A DNA stretch of 64,000 nucleotides, taken from the NCBI RefSeq assembly GCF_000373565.1, contig NZ_KB891814.1, positions 61,983 to 125,982 of the forward strand, in the 5' to 3' direction. The stretch comes from Streptomyces sp. HmicA12. GTDB taxonomy: Bacteria > Actinomycetota > Actinomycetes > Streptomycetales > Streptomycetaceae. A program made the position numbers and the translations under genes. This document shows positions 15,910-23,870 of this stretch, one piece after another. Each line of letters starts with the position of its first letter. The first letter of the stretch is position 1. The notes beneath the pieces are model-generated. The model saw only the letters and a program-made list of their open reading frames with translations, made no database searches and was not told the origin of the DNA.

Positions 15910-16048
15910 GACTGGCCGAACAGGCCGGGGAGTCCGGCCATTCCCGTCGCCGCCGCCAGCTCGCCGGCGGCCCCGTCTCCCGCGCGATCCGCGGATCGAC
16001 CTCGTGCTCGTCGGGGCGCGGCCGCGCCTGCTGATCGCCGCTCGACGG

Positions 16049-16756
16049 TCACCAGGGCAGGGGGCCGGACGCGGCGAAGAATCCGCCGGTCGGGCCGTCG
16101 GGGCCGACCTGGGCCATCCGGACGATGATCTCGGCGCCCTCCTCGACGGTCTGGACGCCCGAGTTGCCGTTGAGGTCGGTCTTGGTGAAGCCCGGCTCGA
16201 CGGAGTTGATCCGGATCTTCGGGAACGCCTTCGCGTACTGGACGGTCAGCATGTTCACCGCGGTCTTGGACGCCGGGTAGGCGATCCCCGGGTAGAAGTG
16301 CGCGGGCGAGTCCGGGTCGCTGAGCACCGCGAGGGACGCGAGGCCGCTCGCGACGTTCACGACGACCGGTGCCGCGCTGCGCTCCAGCAGCGGCAGGAAC
16401 GCGTGGGTGACACGGAGCGTGCCGAAGACGTTCGTCTCGAAGAGGGGGCGGAGCGTGTCCACCGTCTCGTCGGCGGGGGCGACGATGCCGTTGTCGGCGA
16501 TGCGGCCCTCGATGCCGGCGTTGTTGATCAGTACGTCGAGACCGCCGTCGGCCTCGATCGTGCGGGCCGCTGCGGCGACGGACTCCTCGTCGGTGACGTC
16601 GATGACGACGTGCCGGGCGCCGAGCTCCTCGGCGGCGCGGCGGCCCTTCCCGGGGTCGCGGCTGCCGACGTAGACGGTGTGACCCGCCTCGATCAGGCGG
16701 CGGGCGGTTTCGCGGCCGAGGCCCTTGTTGGCCCCGGTGATGAGTGTCGTGGTCAT
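16049..16756 (-). CDS. Short-chain dehydrogenase/reductase (SDR)
   Basis: A 235-residue classical SDR: TTLITGANKGLGRETA (TGxxxGxG cofactor site), DVLINNAGIEG, then NVASG with Ser and YPGIAYPASKTAVNM, giving the Tyr-x-x-x-Lys pair (YPASK), and VEPGFTKTDLNG. The basic residues after the first strand (SRDPGK) favour NADPH. It is divergent from an XRE/MmyB-type regulator with a perfect long inverted repeat between, an arrangement repeated across streptomycetes, so it is very likely the regulator's target. Substrate unknown. About 140 bases without a gene separate it from the RidA gene. Confidence 0.9.
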   Translation of the reverse strand: MTTTLITGANKGLGRETARRLIEAGHTVYVGSRDPGKGRRAAEELGARHVVIDVTDEESVAAAARTIEADGGLDVLINNAGIEGRIADNGIVAPADETVDTLRPLFETNVFGTLRVTHAFLPLLERSAAPVVVNVASGLASLAVLSDPDSPAHFYPGIAYPASKTAVNMLTVQYAKAFPKIRINSVEPGFTKTDLNGNSGVQTVEEGAEIIVRMAQVGPDGPTGGFFAASGPLPW

Positions 16757-16800
16757 GCGCCCAGCGTCCGGCGATCCGCCCCGGCCTGCCAGCCGTCCCG

Positions 16801-16829
16801 TCTTCCTGGGACTCGCGGTACCAGGAAGA
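16801..16829. promoter_or_regulatory. Inverted repeat TCTTCCTGG-N11-CCAGGAAGA, probable regulator operator
   Basis: Perfect 9-bp arms with an 11-bp spacer, placing half-sites two helical turns apart. It lies in the 101-base gap between the divergent SDR and XRE-type regulator, 29 bases before the regulator start, as expected for autoregulation and SDR control. Confidence 0.7.
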
Positions 16830-16857
16830 TCCGTACCGGAGAGGGCAGAGTAGGGGC

Positions 16858-17706
16858 ATGAGCAACGACTTCGGGGATGCCGTCCGCCGGTGGCGGGACC
16901 GGGTCGCGCCCGAGTCGGCCGGGCTCACCGCCGTCGGACAGCGGCGCGCGGCCGGGCTGCGCCGCGAGGAGCTGGCCCTGCTGGCCGGGATCTCCGCCGA
17001 CTACGTGACCCGGCTCGAACAGGGCCGGGCGAGCCACCCCTCGGACCAGGTCGTCGACGCGCTGGCCCGCGCCCTGCGCCTGTCGGGCACCGAGCGCGAG
17101 CACCTGTTCCGGCTGGCCGGCCTGGCGCCGCCGGGCCGCGACCGGGTGCCCGGCACGCTCACGCCGAGTGTGCACCGTCTCCTGGAGCGGCTCACCGGGA
17201 CGCCGGTCGCCGTCTTCGACGCGGCCTGGACGCTGCTGCTCGCGAACCCGCTGTACACGGCGCTGCTCGGGGAGCGGCCGCGGTGGCGTGGGCACGGGCG
17301 CAACGGCGCCTGGTGGACCTTCCTCGGCCCGGACGGCCGGGTACGGCAGAGCCCCGAGGAGCGGCGGGCGATGAAGGCGGCACTCGCCGCCGACCTGCGG
17401 GCGACCGCGAGCCGCTACCCGACCGACCCGGTGCTGCACGCCCTGATCGACGAACTGCGCGCCGAGAGCCCGGAGTTCGCCGAGCTGTGGGCGTCCGGCA
17501 CGGTGGAGCCGCACGAGGCCGCCCGCAAGACGGTCGACCACCCGGACGTCGGCCCGCTCACCCTGGACTGCGACATCCTCACGGTCGCGGGCGACGATCT
17601 GCGGGTCATGGTCTACACGGCCGAGCCGGGCACCCCGGACGCGGACGCCCTCGCCCTGCTGGCCACGCGGGTGGTGCCGGAGCTGCTCGTATCCTCACGG
17701 GCATGA
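16858..17706 (+). CDS. XRE-family regulator with MmyB-like ligand domain
   Basis: The 282-residue protein starts MSNDFGDAVRRWRDRVAPES and has the HTH RRAAGLRREELALLAGISADYVTRLEQGRASHPSDQVVDALARALRLSGTEREHL (about residues 22-80). The rest matches the MmyB-like PAS-type domain (VFDAAWTLLLANPLYTALLGE, LRATASRYPTDPVLHALIDELRAESPEFAELW), thought to bind fatty acids or other small ligands. The ATG at 16858 is chosen because upstream sequence is the operator region. It is divergent from an SDR, and its stop overlaps the start of the phosphatase gene (ATGA), so the two are probably co-translated. Confidence 0.9.
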   Translation: MSNDFGDAVRRWRDRVAPESAGLTAVGQRRAAGLRREELALLAGISADYVTRLEQGRASHPSDQVVDALARALRLSGTEREHLFRLAGLAPPGRDRVPGTLTPSVHRLLERLTGTPVAVFDAAWTLLLANPLYTALLGERPRWRGHGRNGAWWTFLGPDGRVRQSPEERRAMKAALAADLRATASRYPTDPVLHALIDELRAESPEFAELWASGTVEPHEAARKTVDHPDVGPLTLDCDILTVAGDDLRVMVYTAEPGTPDADALALLATRVVPELLVSSRA

Positions 17707-18473
17707 CACGCCACATCCCGTTCGCCCGCCTGCACAACTTCCGTGACGTGGGCGGCCGGCACACCGCCGACGGCCGCACGGTCCGCCAGGGACGCCTGTA
17801 CCGCTCGGACTCACTGGCGAAGCTCAGCCCCGCGGACGGCGAACACGACGAACACGGTGACTGGGAAAGGTACATGGGCCTGGGCATACGCACCGTGATC
17901 GATCTGCGCTATCCGTGGGAGATCGACGCGAAGGGCCGCGTCCCGGACGCTCCCGGCCAGGAGTACGTCAATCTCAGCGTGGAGCACCGCCCGTACGACC
18001 AGGCGGCGATCGATCCCGGCCTCGATCCGTGGCGGTATCTCGCCGACCGCTACATGGAGGTCGCGCTCGACGGGGCCGCCGAACTCCGCCAGGTGCTCGA
18101 GATCATCGCGTCGACGGACGCGCCGCTGGTCTTCCACTGCGCCTCCGGCAAGGACCGCACCGGCCTGGTCGCGGCGCTGGTCCTGACCCTCCTGGGCGTC
18201 CACGAGGACGACGTCGCCGCCGACTTCGCGCTCACCGAACTCGCCACGGAGCGCCTGATCACGGACTGGAAGGCGGCCCATCCGGGCCGGACGCCCGGCT
18301 GGCCCGGTTACGGCCGCGCACCCGAGACGGTGATCCGGCTGTTCCTCGCGGATCTGGCCGAACGGTTCGGTTCCGTCCAGGGATACGTGTCCGAACACCT
18401 GGGCGCCGACCTGGAGTTGACCGCCGGACTCCGCAAGAACCTGCTCGATCCATCATCAACTTCCAGCCACTGA
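17703..18473 (+). CDS. Tyrosine-protein phosphatase (PtpB/DSP-like)
   Basis: The 256-residue enzyme has FRDVGG at 13-18, the arginine-containing LYRSD segment, TVIDLR, and the P-loop HCASGKDRTG at 145-154 with nucleophile Cys146 and Arg152. This is the signature of the MptpB/LipA-type family of tyrosine and phosphoinositide phosphatases, with Lys-Asp in the loop as in triple-specificity members. There is no signal peptide. Coupled by a 4-base overlap to the XRE regulator, it may modulate a phospho-signal, though no kinase adjoins. C-terminal residues after 240 are low complexity. Confidence 0.9.
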   Translation: MTRHIPFARLHNFRDVGGRHTADGRTVRQGRLYRSDSLAKLSPADGEHDEHGDWERYMGLGIRTVIDLRYPWEIDAKGRVPDAPGQEYVNLSVEHRPYDQAAIDPGLDPWRYLADRYMEVALDGAAELRQVLEIIASTDAPLVFHCASGKDRTGLVAALVLTLLGVHEDDVAADFALTELATERLITDWKAAHPGRTPGWPGYGRAPETVIRLFLADLAERFGSVQGYVSEHLGADLELTAGLRKNLLDPSSTSSH

Positions 18474-18542
18474 CGATCACTTGGCGCAGTCGACCGCTCG
18501 CCCAGGGTTCACATTCGGTCACGCCGCACGTAGCCTTGGCAC

Positions 18543-18716
18543 ATGCCGCATGTCACGACTGACTCCCCGCGGTCTGCCGAGGAAGTGAACGAGCAGATCC
18601 GCGGCCTCTGGTTGCGCGCGGGCGGCCGCCTCACGGCCGAACAGCGCGCAGTGTACGAGCTGCTGGTGACGGAATGGGCCCAGGCCATGCGCACCCAGGT
18701 CGTCGAAGCGGCCTGA
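18543..18716 (+). CDS. Small conserved hypothetical protein (57 aa)
   Basis: A short gene starting at ATG 18543. The product, with SAEEVNEQIRGLWLRAGGRLTAEQRAVYELLVTEWAQAM, is an all-alpha, acidic, soluble peptide with predicted helix-turn-helix pairing. Its composition and codon bias fit a real streptomycete gene. No known domain is recognised and there are no cysteines. It is convergent with the following SDR gene. Confidence 0.65.
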   Translation: MPHVTTDSPRSAEEVNEQIRGLWLRAGGRLTAEQRAVYELLVTEWAQAMRTQVVEAA

Positions 18717-18752
18717 CCGGGCCCCGTCTCCCCCACAGCTCTTCCTCCTCGC

Positions 18753-19493
18753 TCAGCGGCCGCCGGCGATCCGCACCACGGTGCCCGTGGCGTACGCCGC
18801 GTCCGCCGAGAGCAGCCACGCGATCGCCGCGGCGACCTCCTCCGCGGTGCCCGCACGGCGCAGCGGGAGACCACCGGCCATCCGCTCGGCCCGGTCGGGG
18901 TCGCCGCCCATGGCGTGGATCTCGGTGTCGATGATGCCGGGCGCCACCGCGTTGACGCGGATACCGGCCGGACCGAGCTCCTTGGAGAGGCCGACGGTGA
19001 GCGTGTCGACGGCTCCCTTGGACGCGGCGTAGTGGACGTAGTCGCCGGGGCTGCCCAGGGTCGCGGCGGCCGACGACAGGTTCACGATGGCGCCGCCACC
19101 GGAGGCGGCCATGTCGCGGGCGGCGCGACGGCAGCACAGCAGGACGCCGAGGACGTTGACGTCGACGACGCGCCGCAGGTCCTCGGTGCGCGCGTCGACG
19201 AGCGGACCGAACGGTCCGGTGACACCGGCATTGTTCACCAGGCCGGTGAGCGGGCCGAGTTGGGCCTGCGCCTCGTCGAACAGCCGCTCCACGTCGGCCT
19301 CTTGGGACGTGTCGCCGCGCAGCACGACGCAGCGGGCACCGGCCGCGATCACGGCCTCGGCGGTGCGTACGGCGGCGTCCTTGTCCTGGACGTAGGACAG
19401 GGCGATGTCGTGGCCGTCCTGCGCGAGCCGCAGCGAGGTGGCGGCGCCGATGCCTCGGCTGCCGCCGGTGACGAGGGTGATGGGGCGGGTCAA
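18753..19493 (-). CDS. SDR-family oxidoreductase (glucose-dehydrogenase/FabG-like)
   Basis: A 246-residue classical SDR with LVTGGSRGIGAA, LVNNAGVTG, IVNLSSAAA and the YVHYAASKGAVD catalytic Tyr and Lys, ending AAYATGTVVRIAGGR. The start is a rare TTG at 19493; no ATG or GTG fits, and AGGAGG lies exactly five bases upstream, which decides it. SDRs of this clade use NAD(P)H to reduce carbonyls or oxidise alcohols; the substrate is unknown. It is leftward, 19 bases downstream of the DinB-like gene, probably in one transcript with it. Confidence 0.9.
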   Translation of the reverse strand: MTRPITLVTGGSRGIGAATSLRLAQDGHDIALSYVQDKDAAVRTAEAVIAAGARCVVLRGDTSQEADVERLFDEAQAQLGPLTGLVNNAGVTGPFGPLVDARTEDLRRVVDVNVLGVLLCCRRAARDMAASGGGAIVNLSSAAATLGSPGDYVHYAASKGAVDTLTVGLSKELGPAGIRVNAVAPGIIDTEIHAMGGDPDRAERMAGGLPLRRAGTAEEVAAAIAWLLSADAAYATGTVVRIAGGR

Positions 19494-19512
19494 GTGAGCC
19501 TCCTGGCAGTGA

Positions 19513-20178
19513 TCATGTGGCGCGAGGCGCACCGTACCAGCGCCACTTCCCGACCCGCTCCCTGCCCGGCAGTTCACCGCGGCCCGTGAGCCACAGGAGC
19601 GTCGGCCACGGCGCGCTGTCGCCCGGGGCGTCCGGGAAGAGGCGGTGCAGAACGCGGGCGCACAGCCCGGCGGGCGGGTCGAAGGGGACGCCGAGGCCGA
19701 GCGCCATGTCGTGCGCGTGCAGCAGCGTCTCGACGACGCCCATCGCGCCGAAACCCTCGGGGTCGGACACGCCGAAGACGTGGTGGGCGCGGGCACTCGC
19801 CGGCGTCGCCCGCACGACGGCGACGAGCAGTCCGCCGCACGACTCGATCACCTGCAGCAGCCCCGCCGTGCCGACGTCGAGGTCGGCGGTGATGGTGTTG
19901 GCGGGACCCTGGGGGCGGCGCCTGCTGAAGCCGTACGGCTCCTGCTCGTCCGTGGAGGGTGCGAGGGAGCCGATCCTGGCCGCGTACGCGAACAGATCGT
20001 CGGCGAGGTGCTCACCGGTCTCCCAGCACGTCCACTCCAGCGATCCGGCCGGGACGCTCCAGTCGCCCTTGACCACGGGGGCCAGGGCGGCGACGGCGAG
20101 GTGGACGGCGTGCGCGACGTCGTCGGCGGTGACCGGCCCCGGCCCGCCGGCCGATGATGTGTTCGACTCTGCTGACAT
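19513..20178 (-). CDS. Maleylpyruvate isomerase/DinB-like N-terminal domain protein
   Basis: A 221-residue protein of the DinB/mycothiol-dependent superfamily: VAALAPVVKGDWSVPAGSLEWTCWETGEHLADDLFAYAARIG, where the TCWETGEHLADDL segment carries the first metal-ligand His, and ETLLHAHDMALGLG with the later His residues. The C-terminal HRLFPDAPGDSAPWPTLLWLTGRGELPG is typical of mycothiol-transferase-like actinobacterial proteins. Metal is likely held by three His. A mycothiol-linked transfer or isomerisation is possible, but the reaction is unknown. It is the first gene of a pair with the SDR. Confidence 0.8.
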   Translation of the reverse strand: MSAESNTSSAGGPGPVTADDVAHAVHLAVAALAPVVKGDWSVPAGSLEWTCWETGEHLADDLFAYAARIGSLAPSTDEQEPYGFSRRRPQGPANTITADLDVGTAGLLQVIESCGGLLVAVVRATPASARAHHVFGVSDPEGFGAMGVVETLLHAHDMALGLGVPFDPPAGLCARVLHRLFPDAPGDSAPWPTLLWLTGRGELPGRERVGKWRWYGAPRAT

Positions 20179-20249
20179 GGGGCGACCGTAACAGCGACCG
20201 TCCGGCCGCCCCGCGGATTTTCGGGCCCTGCGCCGGGCCCCGCCCCGGC

Positions 20250-20360
20250 TCAGACCTTGCCCTGACCCGACTTCTTGGCGAGCCGACGGCGTTGACGGGG
20301 CGTCAGGCCTTTGCGGCCCGTCTGCTTCAGATAGATGTCCTCGCGTACGGAGTTCTTCAC
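20250..20360 (-). CDS. Small basic conserved protein (36 aa)
   Basis: A short leftward gene starting with GTG at 20360 behind GGAGGTGGTTG. The product contains VREDIYLKQTGRKGLTP and RQRRRLAKKSGQGK, a strongly basic peptide with 13 Lys/Arg. Its composition is like an unstructured RNA- or ribosome-binding protein. Streptomycete genomes commonly carry this small gene. The good ribosome site and the lack of other coding potential in the 318-base gap support it. Function unknown. Confidence 0.6.
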   Translation of the reverse strand: MKNSVREDIYLKQTGRKGLTPRQRRRLAKKSGQGKV

Positions 20361-20496
20361 CAACCACCTCCAGGGGAAGCCGACTTGAGAGGATCGCCCG
20401 GGATCCGGCGATTCCCGGGTGGCCGCATGCTACTGACGTGCAGCCGGAGTGCGCACGACTCTTGGCGGGGCGCACCGGGGGCTCGAAACTGGGCCG

Positions 20497-20973
20497 ATGA
20501 CGCAGCGTGTGGAACTCGCGACCGTCCTCGACCGACTCGCCATCGACGAGCTGGTGACCGACTACGCCGTGGCCGTGGACGACGGGGACTGGGCCGCGTA
20601 CCGCGCCCTGTTCGCGCCGGACGGCCGCGCCGACTACCGGGCGGCGGGCGGTGTGGAGGGCGGCGCCGAGGAGATCGCCCAATGGCTGACCCGAACCATG
20701 GGGCTGTTCCCGATGCGCCAGCACCTGATCGTCAACCGGCGCCTCAGTTTCGGCCCGCTCGACCGGGACATCGGCGACACGGCCCGCGTCCAGGCCGACT
20801 ACATCAACCCGATGCGGTTCACGGGGACGGACGAAGGAGGGGCTCCGGACTTCGTGTGCGGCGGCCGGTACGCCTTCGGTCTGGTCCGCACCCACAGTGG
20901 CTGGCGGATGCACCGGGTGACCGTCCACGAGAAGTGGCGGCGCACCCCGGAACGATCCACCGCCGGGGTGTGA
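20497..20973 (+). CDS. SnoaL/NTF2-like protein
   Basis: The 158-residue protein begins MTQRVELATVLDRLAIDELVTDYAVAVDDGDWAAYRALFAPDGRADY, the characteristic opening helix of the SnoaL-like NTF2 fold, and ends in strands RYAFGLVRTHSGWRMHRVTVHEKWRR. These small alpha+beta-barrel proteins act as polyketide cyclases, ketosteroid-isomerase-like enzymes or ring-hydroxylating subunits. The Asp and Tyr near residues 24-25 could be catalytic. ATG 20497 is preferred over an upstream in-frame GTG because the family sequence starts there. It lies 67 bases before lnt with no clear link. Confidence 0.85.
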   Translation: MTQRVELATVLDRLAIDELVTDYAVAVDDGDWAAYRALFAPDGRADYRAAGGVEGGAEEIAQWLTRTMGLFPMRQHLIVNRRLSFGPLDRDIGDTARVQADYINPMRFTGTDEGGAPDFVCGGRYAFGLVRTHSGWRMHRVTVHEKWRRTPERSTAGV

Positions 20974-21040
20974 TCACTGCGCCGTCTCGCCCAGTGCCCC
21001 CTGTCGTTGATCGCCACCGGCGCGCACACTGAAAGGGCAT

Positions 21041-22684
21041 GTGACAACGGGCGGACGCGGACGTCGCACGAGGTGGGAGGCACGGCGCATGGCGGGATGG
21101 CGGCGGCGGATCGACACGTCGCCCTGGTGGCGCGGCGCCGCGGCGATCGGCGCGGGAGCCCTGCCCGCGCTCGCGTTCCCCGCGCCGTCGTGGTGGTGGT
21201 GCGCGTTCGTGGCCCTCGTCCCCTGGATGCTGCTCGCGCGCTCGGCGGCGACACCGCGCCGCGCGGCCCTGGACGGCTGGCTGGGCGGCCTCGGTTTCAT
21301 GCTGGCGGTGCACCACTGGCTGCTGCCCAGCCTGAACGTGTTCACGATCGTCATCGCGGCGCTGCTCGGCGCGCTGTGGACGCCGTGGGGGTGGCTGCTG
21401 CACCGGCTGCTGCACGGCTCCCCGTCGCCCCGGCAGGCCGCGGCCGCGCTGGTGGCCGTCCCGTCCGCGTGGCTGATGGTGGAACTGGTCCGTTCCTGGG
21501 AGGGGTTGGGCGGCCCGTGGGGGCTGCTCGGTTCCAGCCAGTGGCAGGTGACGCCCGCGCTGCGGCTCGCCTCGGTGGGCGGTGTGTGGCTGGTGAGCCT
21601 GGTCGTGGTGGCCGTGAACACCGGGGTCGCACTGCTCGTGGTCGCGCGGGGCGCCCGTACGCCGGCGGTGGCGGGACTCGTCGTCGCCGCCTCCGTCACC
21701 GGCACGGCGTGGGCCTGGGCACCGCGCCCGCAGACCGACGGCACGGCGCGTGTCGCCGTCGTCCAGCCGGGCGTGATCGACGGCGTCGGCAGTCCCACGC
21801 GCCGCTTCGACCGCGAGGAGGCGCTCACCCGTCGACTGGCGGGGCGGGACGTCGACCTGGTGGTCTGGGGCGAGAGCAGCGTCGGTTTCGACCTGACCGA
21901 ACGCCCCGACCTGGCCCGCCGGCTCGCCGCGCTCTCGCGCGCGGTCGACGCGGACATCCTGGTCAATGTGGACGCGCGCCGCCCGGCCGGCGCGGGCGGT
22001 GACGCGGCCCGCGGCATCTACAAGAGCTCGGTCCTCATCGGCCCCGAAGGACCGACCGGCGCACGCTACGACAAGATGCGGCTCGTCCCCTTCGGCGAGT
22101 ACGTGCCCGCGCGCTCACTGCTCGGCTGGGCGACCTCGGTCGGCAAGGCGGCGGGCGAGGACCGGATGCGCGGCACCCGCCAGGTCGTCATGGACGTACC
22201 GAAGGACAACAGCACGTCGCTCCGTATCGGCCCGCTGGTCTGCTTCGAGTCGGCGTTCCCCGACATGACCCGCAAGCTCACACGGGACGGCGCGCAGGTG
22301 CTGCTCGCGCAGTCGGCGACCTCGTCGTTCCAGCACAGCTGGGCACCCGAGCAGCACGCGTCGCTCGCGGCGGTCCGGGCCGCGGAGACCGGCCGCCCGA
22401 TGGTGCACGCGACCCTCACCGGCGTCTCGGCGGTGTACGGCCCGGACGGCTCCCGCGCCGGCCCCTGGCTCGGTACGTCGGCGAGCGCGACCCGCGTCTA
22501 CGAGACTCCGACCGCCCACGGCACGACGCTGTACGCCCGCTTCGGCGACTGGCCGGTGCACGCGGCTGCCGCCGTACTGCTGGTGCTCGCGGCGGCGGAG
22601 GCTTCACGGTGGCTGCGGCGCCGGTCGGTCTCATCGCCGGCTGCGGGCCGGTGGGGCTTCTCGCGCAGTTCCCCGCGCCCCTGA
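21041..22684 (+). CDS. lnt: Apolipoprotein N-acyltransferase
   Basis: A 547-residue enzyme: an N-terminal membrane region of about six to seven helices (residues 28-225) and an extracytoplasmic nitrilase domain with the triad Glu278 (VVWGESS), Lys345 (YDKMRLVPFGEYVP) and Cys401 (LVCFESAFP). A C-terminal helix (VHAAAAVLLVLAAAEAS) re-enters the membrane. Lnt transfers an acyl chain to the N-terminal Cys of lipoproteins; streptomycetes do N-acylate lipoproteins. The GTG start at 21041 follows GAAAGGGCAT. The last dozen residues (GFSRSSPRP) are encoded by a copy of the GGGGCGCGGGGAACT repeat, so the stop lies inside a repeat element. Confidence 0.93.
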   Translation: MTTGGRGRRTRWEARRMAGWRRRIDTSPWWRGAAAIGAGALPALAFPAPSWWWCAFVALVPWMLLARSAATPRRAALDGWLGGLGFMLAVHHWLLPSLNVFTIVIAALLGALWTPWGWLLHRLLHGSPSPRQAAAALVAVPSAWLMVELVRSWEGLGGPWGLLGSSQWQVTPALRLASVGGVWLVSLVVVAVNTGVALLVVARGARTPAVAGLVVAASVTGTAWAWAPRPQTDGTARVAVVQPGVIDGVGSPTRRFDREEALTRRLAGRDVDLVVWGESSVGFDLTERPDLARRLAALSRAVDADILVNVDARRPAGAGGDAARGIYKSSVLIGPEGPTGARYDKMRLVPFGEYVPARSLLGWATSVGKAAGEDRMRGTRQVVMDVPKDNSTSLRIGPLVCFESAFPDMTRKLTRDGAQVLLAQSATSSFQHSWAPEQHASLAAVRAAETGRPMVHATLTGVSAVYGPDGSRAGPWLGTSASATRVYETPTAHGTTLYARFGDWPVHAAAAVLLVLAAAEASRWLRRRSVSSPAAGRWGFSRSSPRP

Positions 22685-22725
22685 AGCATGCTCTTCGCGC
22701 AGCTTGCCGATGGGGCGCGGGGAGT
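22662..22725. terminator. Streptomyces GC palindrome / bidirectional terminator between lnt and oxidoreductase
   Basis: TCCCCGCGCCCC at 22670-22681 pairs with GGGGCGCGGGGA at 22712-22723 around a 30-base loop, between convergent genes. The left arm is the widespread Streptomyces element GGGGCGCGGGGAACTG in reverse; related copies are at 40363 and 49855. Confidence 0.6.
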
Positions 22726-22727
22726 TC

Positions 22728-23633
22728 TCACGCCCCGCGGCGCTCCACCTCACGCACGACCTGCTCGCACAACTCATGCGTGGCGAGCGCGTCCCGAGCG
22801 CTCAGCACCTTGCCCGCGCGCACCGCGTCCAGGAAGGCGAGCACCACCTGCTCGATGCCCCGCTGGCGAGCGACCGGCACCCAGTCCCCGCGGCGCCGCA
22901 GGCTCGGCTGCCCCTTGTGGTCGACGACGTCGGCGAGGTTGAGCACCTGCCGCTTGCTGTCCTGCCCGGAGACCTCGAGGATCTCCTCCGTCGAACCGCT
23001 GAGCCGGTTCATCACACCGAGCGCGGTGAAGCCGTCCCCCGCGAGCTGGAGCACCACGTGGTGCAGCAGACCGTCCTCGACCCGGGCGCGCACGCTCACG
23101 TCGTCGACGGTGCCCGGCACGAGGAAGCGCAGCGTGTCGACGACGTGGATGAAGTCGTCGAGGATCATCGGGCGGGGTTCCTCGGGCAGTCCGACCCGGT
23201 TCTTCTGCATGAGGATCAGCTCGCGCGGGTGCTCGACGCACTGCGCGTACGCGGGCGCGTACCTGCGGTTGAAGCCGACGGCCAGGCTGACGCCGCGCTC
23301 CTCGGCGAGCTCCACGAGCCGTGCGGATTCGGCGAGTTCGTAGGCGAGCGGCTTGTCGACGTACGTCGGCACACCGGCTTCGAGCAGTCGGGTCACGATC
23401 TCGGGGTGCACGACCGTCGGCGCGTGCACGAACGCCGCGTCGAGGCCCTGCGCGAGCAGCCCGTCCAGATCGGTGTGGCGCTGCGCGTCCGGGATCCGGT
23501 GCTGCTCGGCGATCCGGGCCAGGGTCGCGGGAGTCCGGGTCTGCAGGTGCAGTTCGATCCCGGGCTGTGCGGCGAGCACCGGCAGATAGGCCTTCTGCGC
23601 GATGTCCCCGAGTCCGATGCAGCCGACCTTCAC
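22728..23633 (-). CDS. Gfo/Idh/MocA family oxidoreductase
   Basis: The 301-residue protein starts with VKVGCIGLGDIAQKAYLPVL, a Rossmann NAD(P) site, followed by HAPTVVHPEIVTRLLEAGVPTYVDKPLAYELAESARLVELAEE (the DKP lysine of the family) and VGFNRRYAPAY. The GTG at 23633 is preceded by AAGGAG at nine bases, so longer upstream frames are rejected. It probably oxidises or reduces a sugar or cyclitol; no neighbouring sugar genes give the substrate. It is convergent with lnt and divergent from a lipoprotein gene across a 237-base region that holds two dyads. Confidence 0.88.
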   Translation of the reverse strand: MKVGCIGLGDIAQKAYLPVLAAQPGIELHLQTRTPATLARIAEQHRIPDAQRHTDLDGLLAQGLDAAFVHAPTVVHPEIVTRLLEAGVPTYVDKPLAYELAESARLVELAEERGVSLAVGFNRRYAPAYAQCVEHPRELILMQKNRVGLPEEPRPMILDDFIHVVDTLRFLVPGTVDDVSVRARVEDGLLHHVVLQLAGDGFTALGVMNRLSGSTEEILEVSGQDSKRQVLNLADVVDHKGQPSLRRRGDWVPVARQRGIEQVVLAFLDAVRAGKVLSARDALATHELCEQVVREVERRGA

Positions 23634-23760
23634 GATCCTGTACTCCTTGCTCTCCGACCCCCGTCGCGTCCGTGCAGCATACGGGGGACACGAGCCACCG
23701 GCCCGGTCAGCGCACCCGCTCCCCGGGCCACGCACGGGATCCCCCGCGGACACCTGAAGC

Positions 23761-23817
23761 CTGCCGAGGGCGACACCATCGGCAGCACGGCACCGCCCCG
23801 CGTCACCCGTGCGGGGC
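23761..23817. promoter_or_regulatory. Two adjacent dyads in the divergent oxidoreductase/lipoprotein promoter
   Basis: CTGCCGA (23761) pairs with TCGGCAG (23779), and GCCCCGC (23795) with GCGGGGC (23811). Both lie in the 237-base gap between divergent starts, where no gene is seen. They could be operators or leader hairpins. Confidence 0.35.
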
Positions 23818-23870
23818 ATCATCGCCGATTGCGGTTCCCCGCCGGGGTCCGGTCCACCAGAGTTGCCCGG

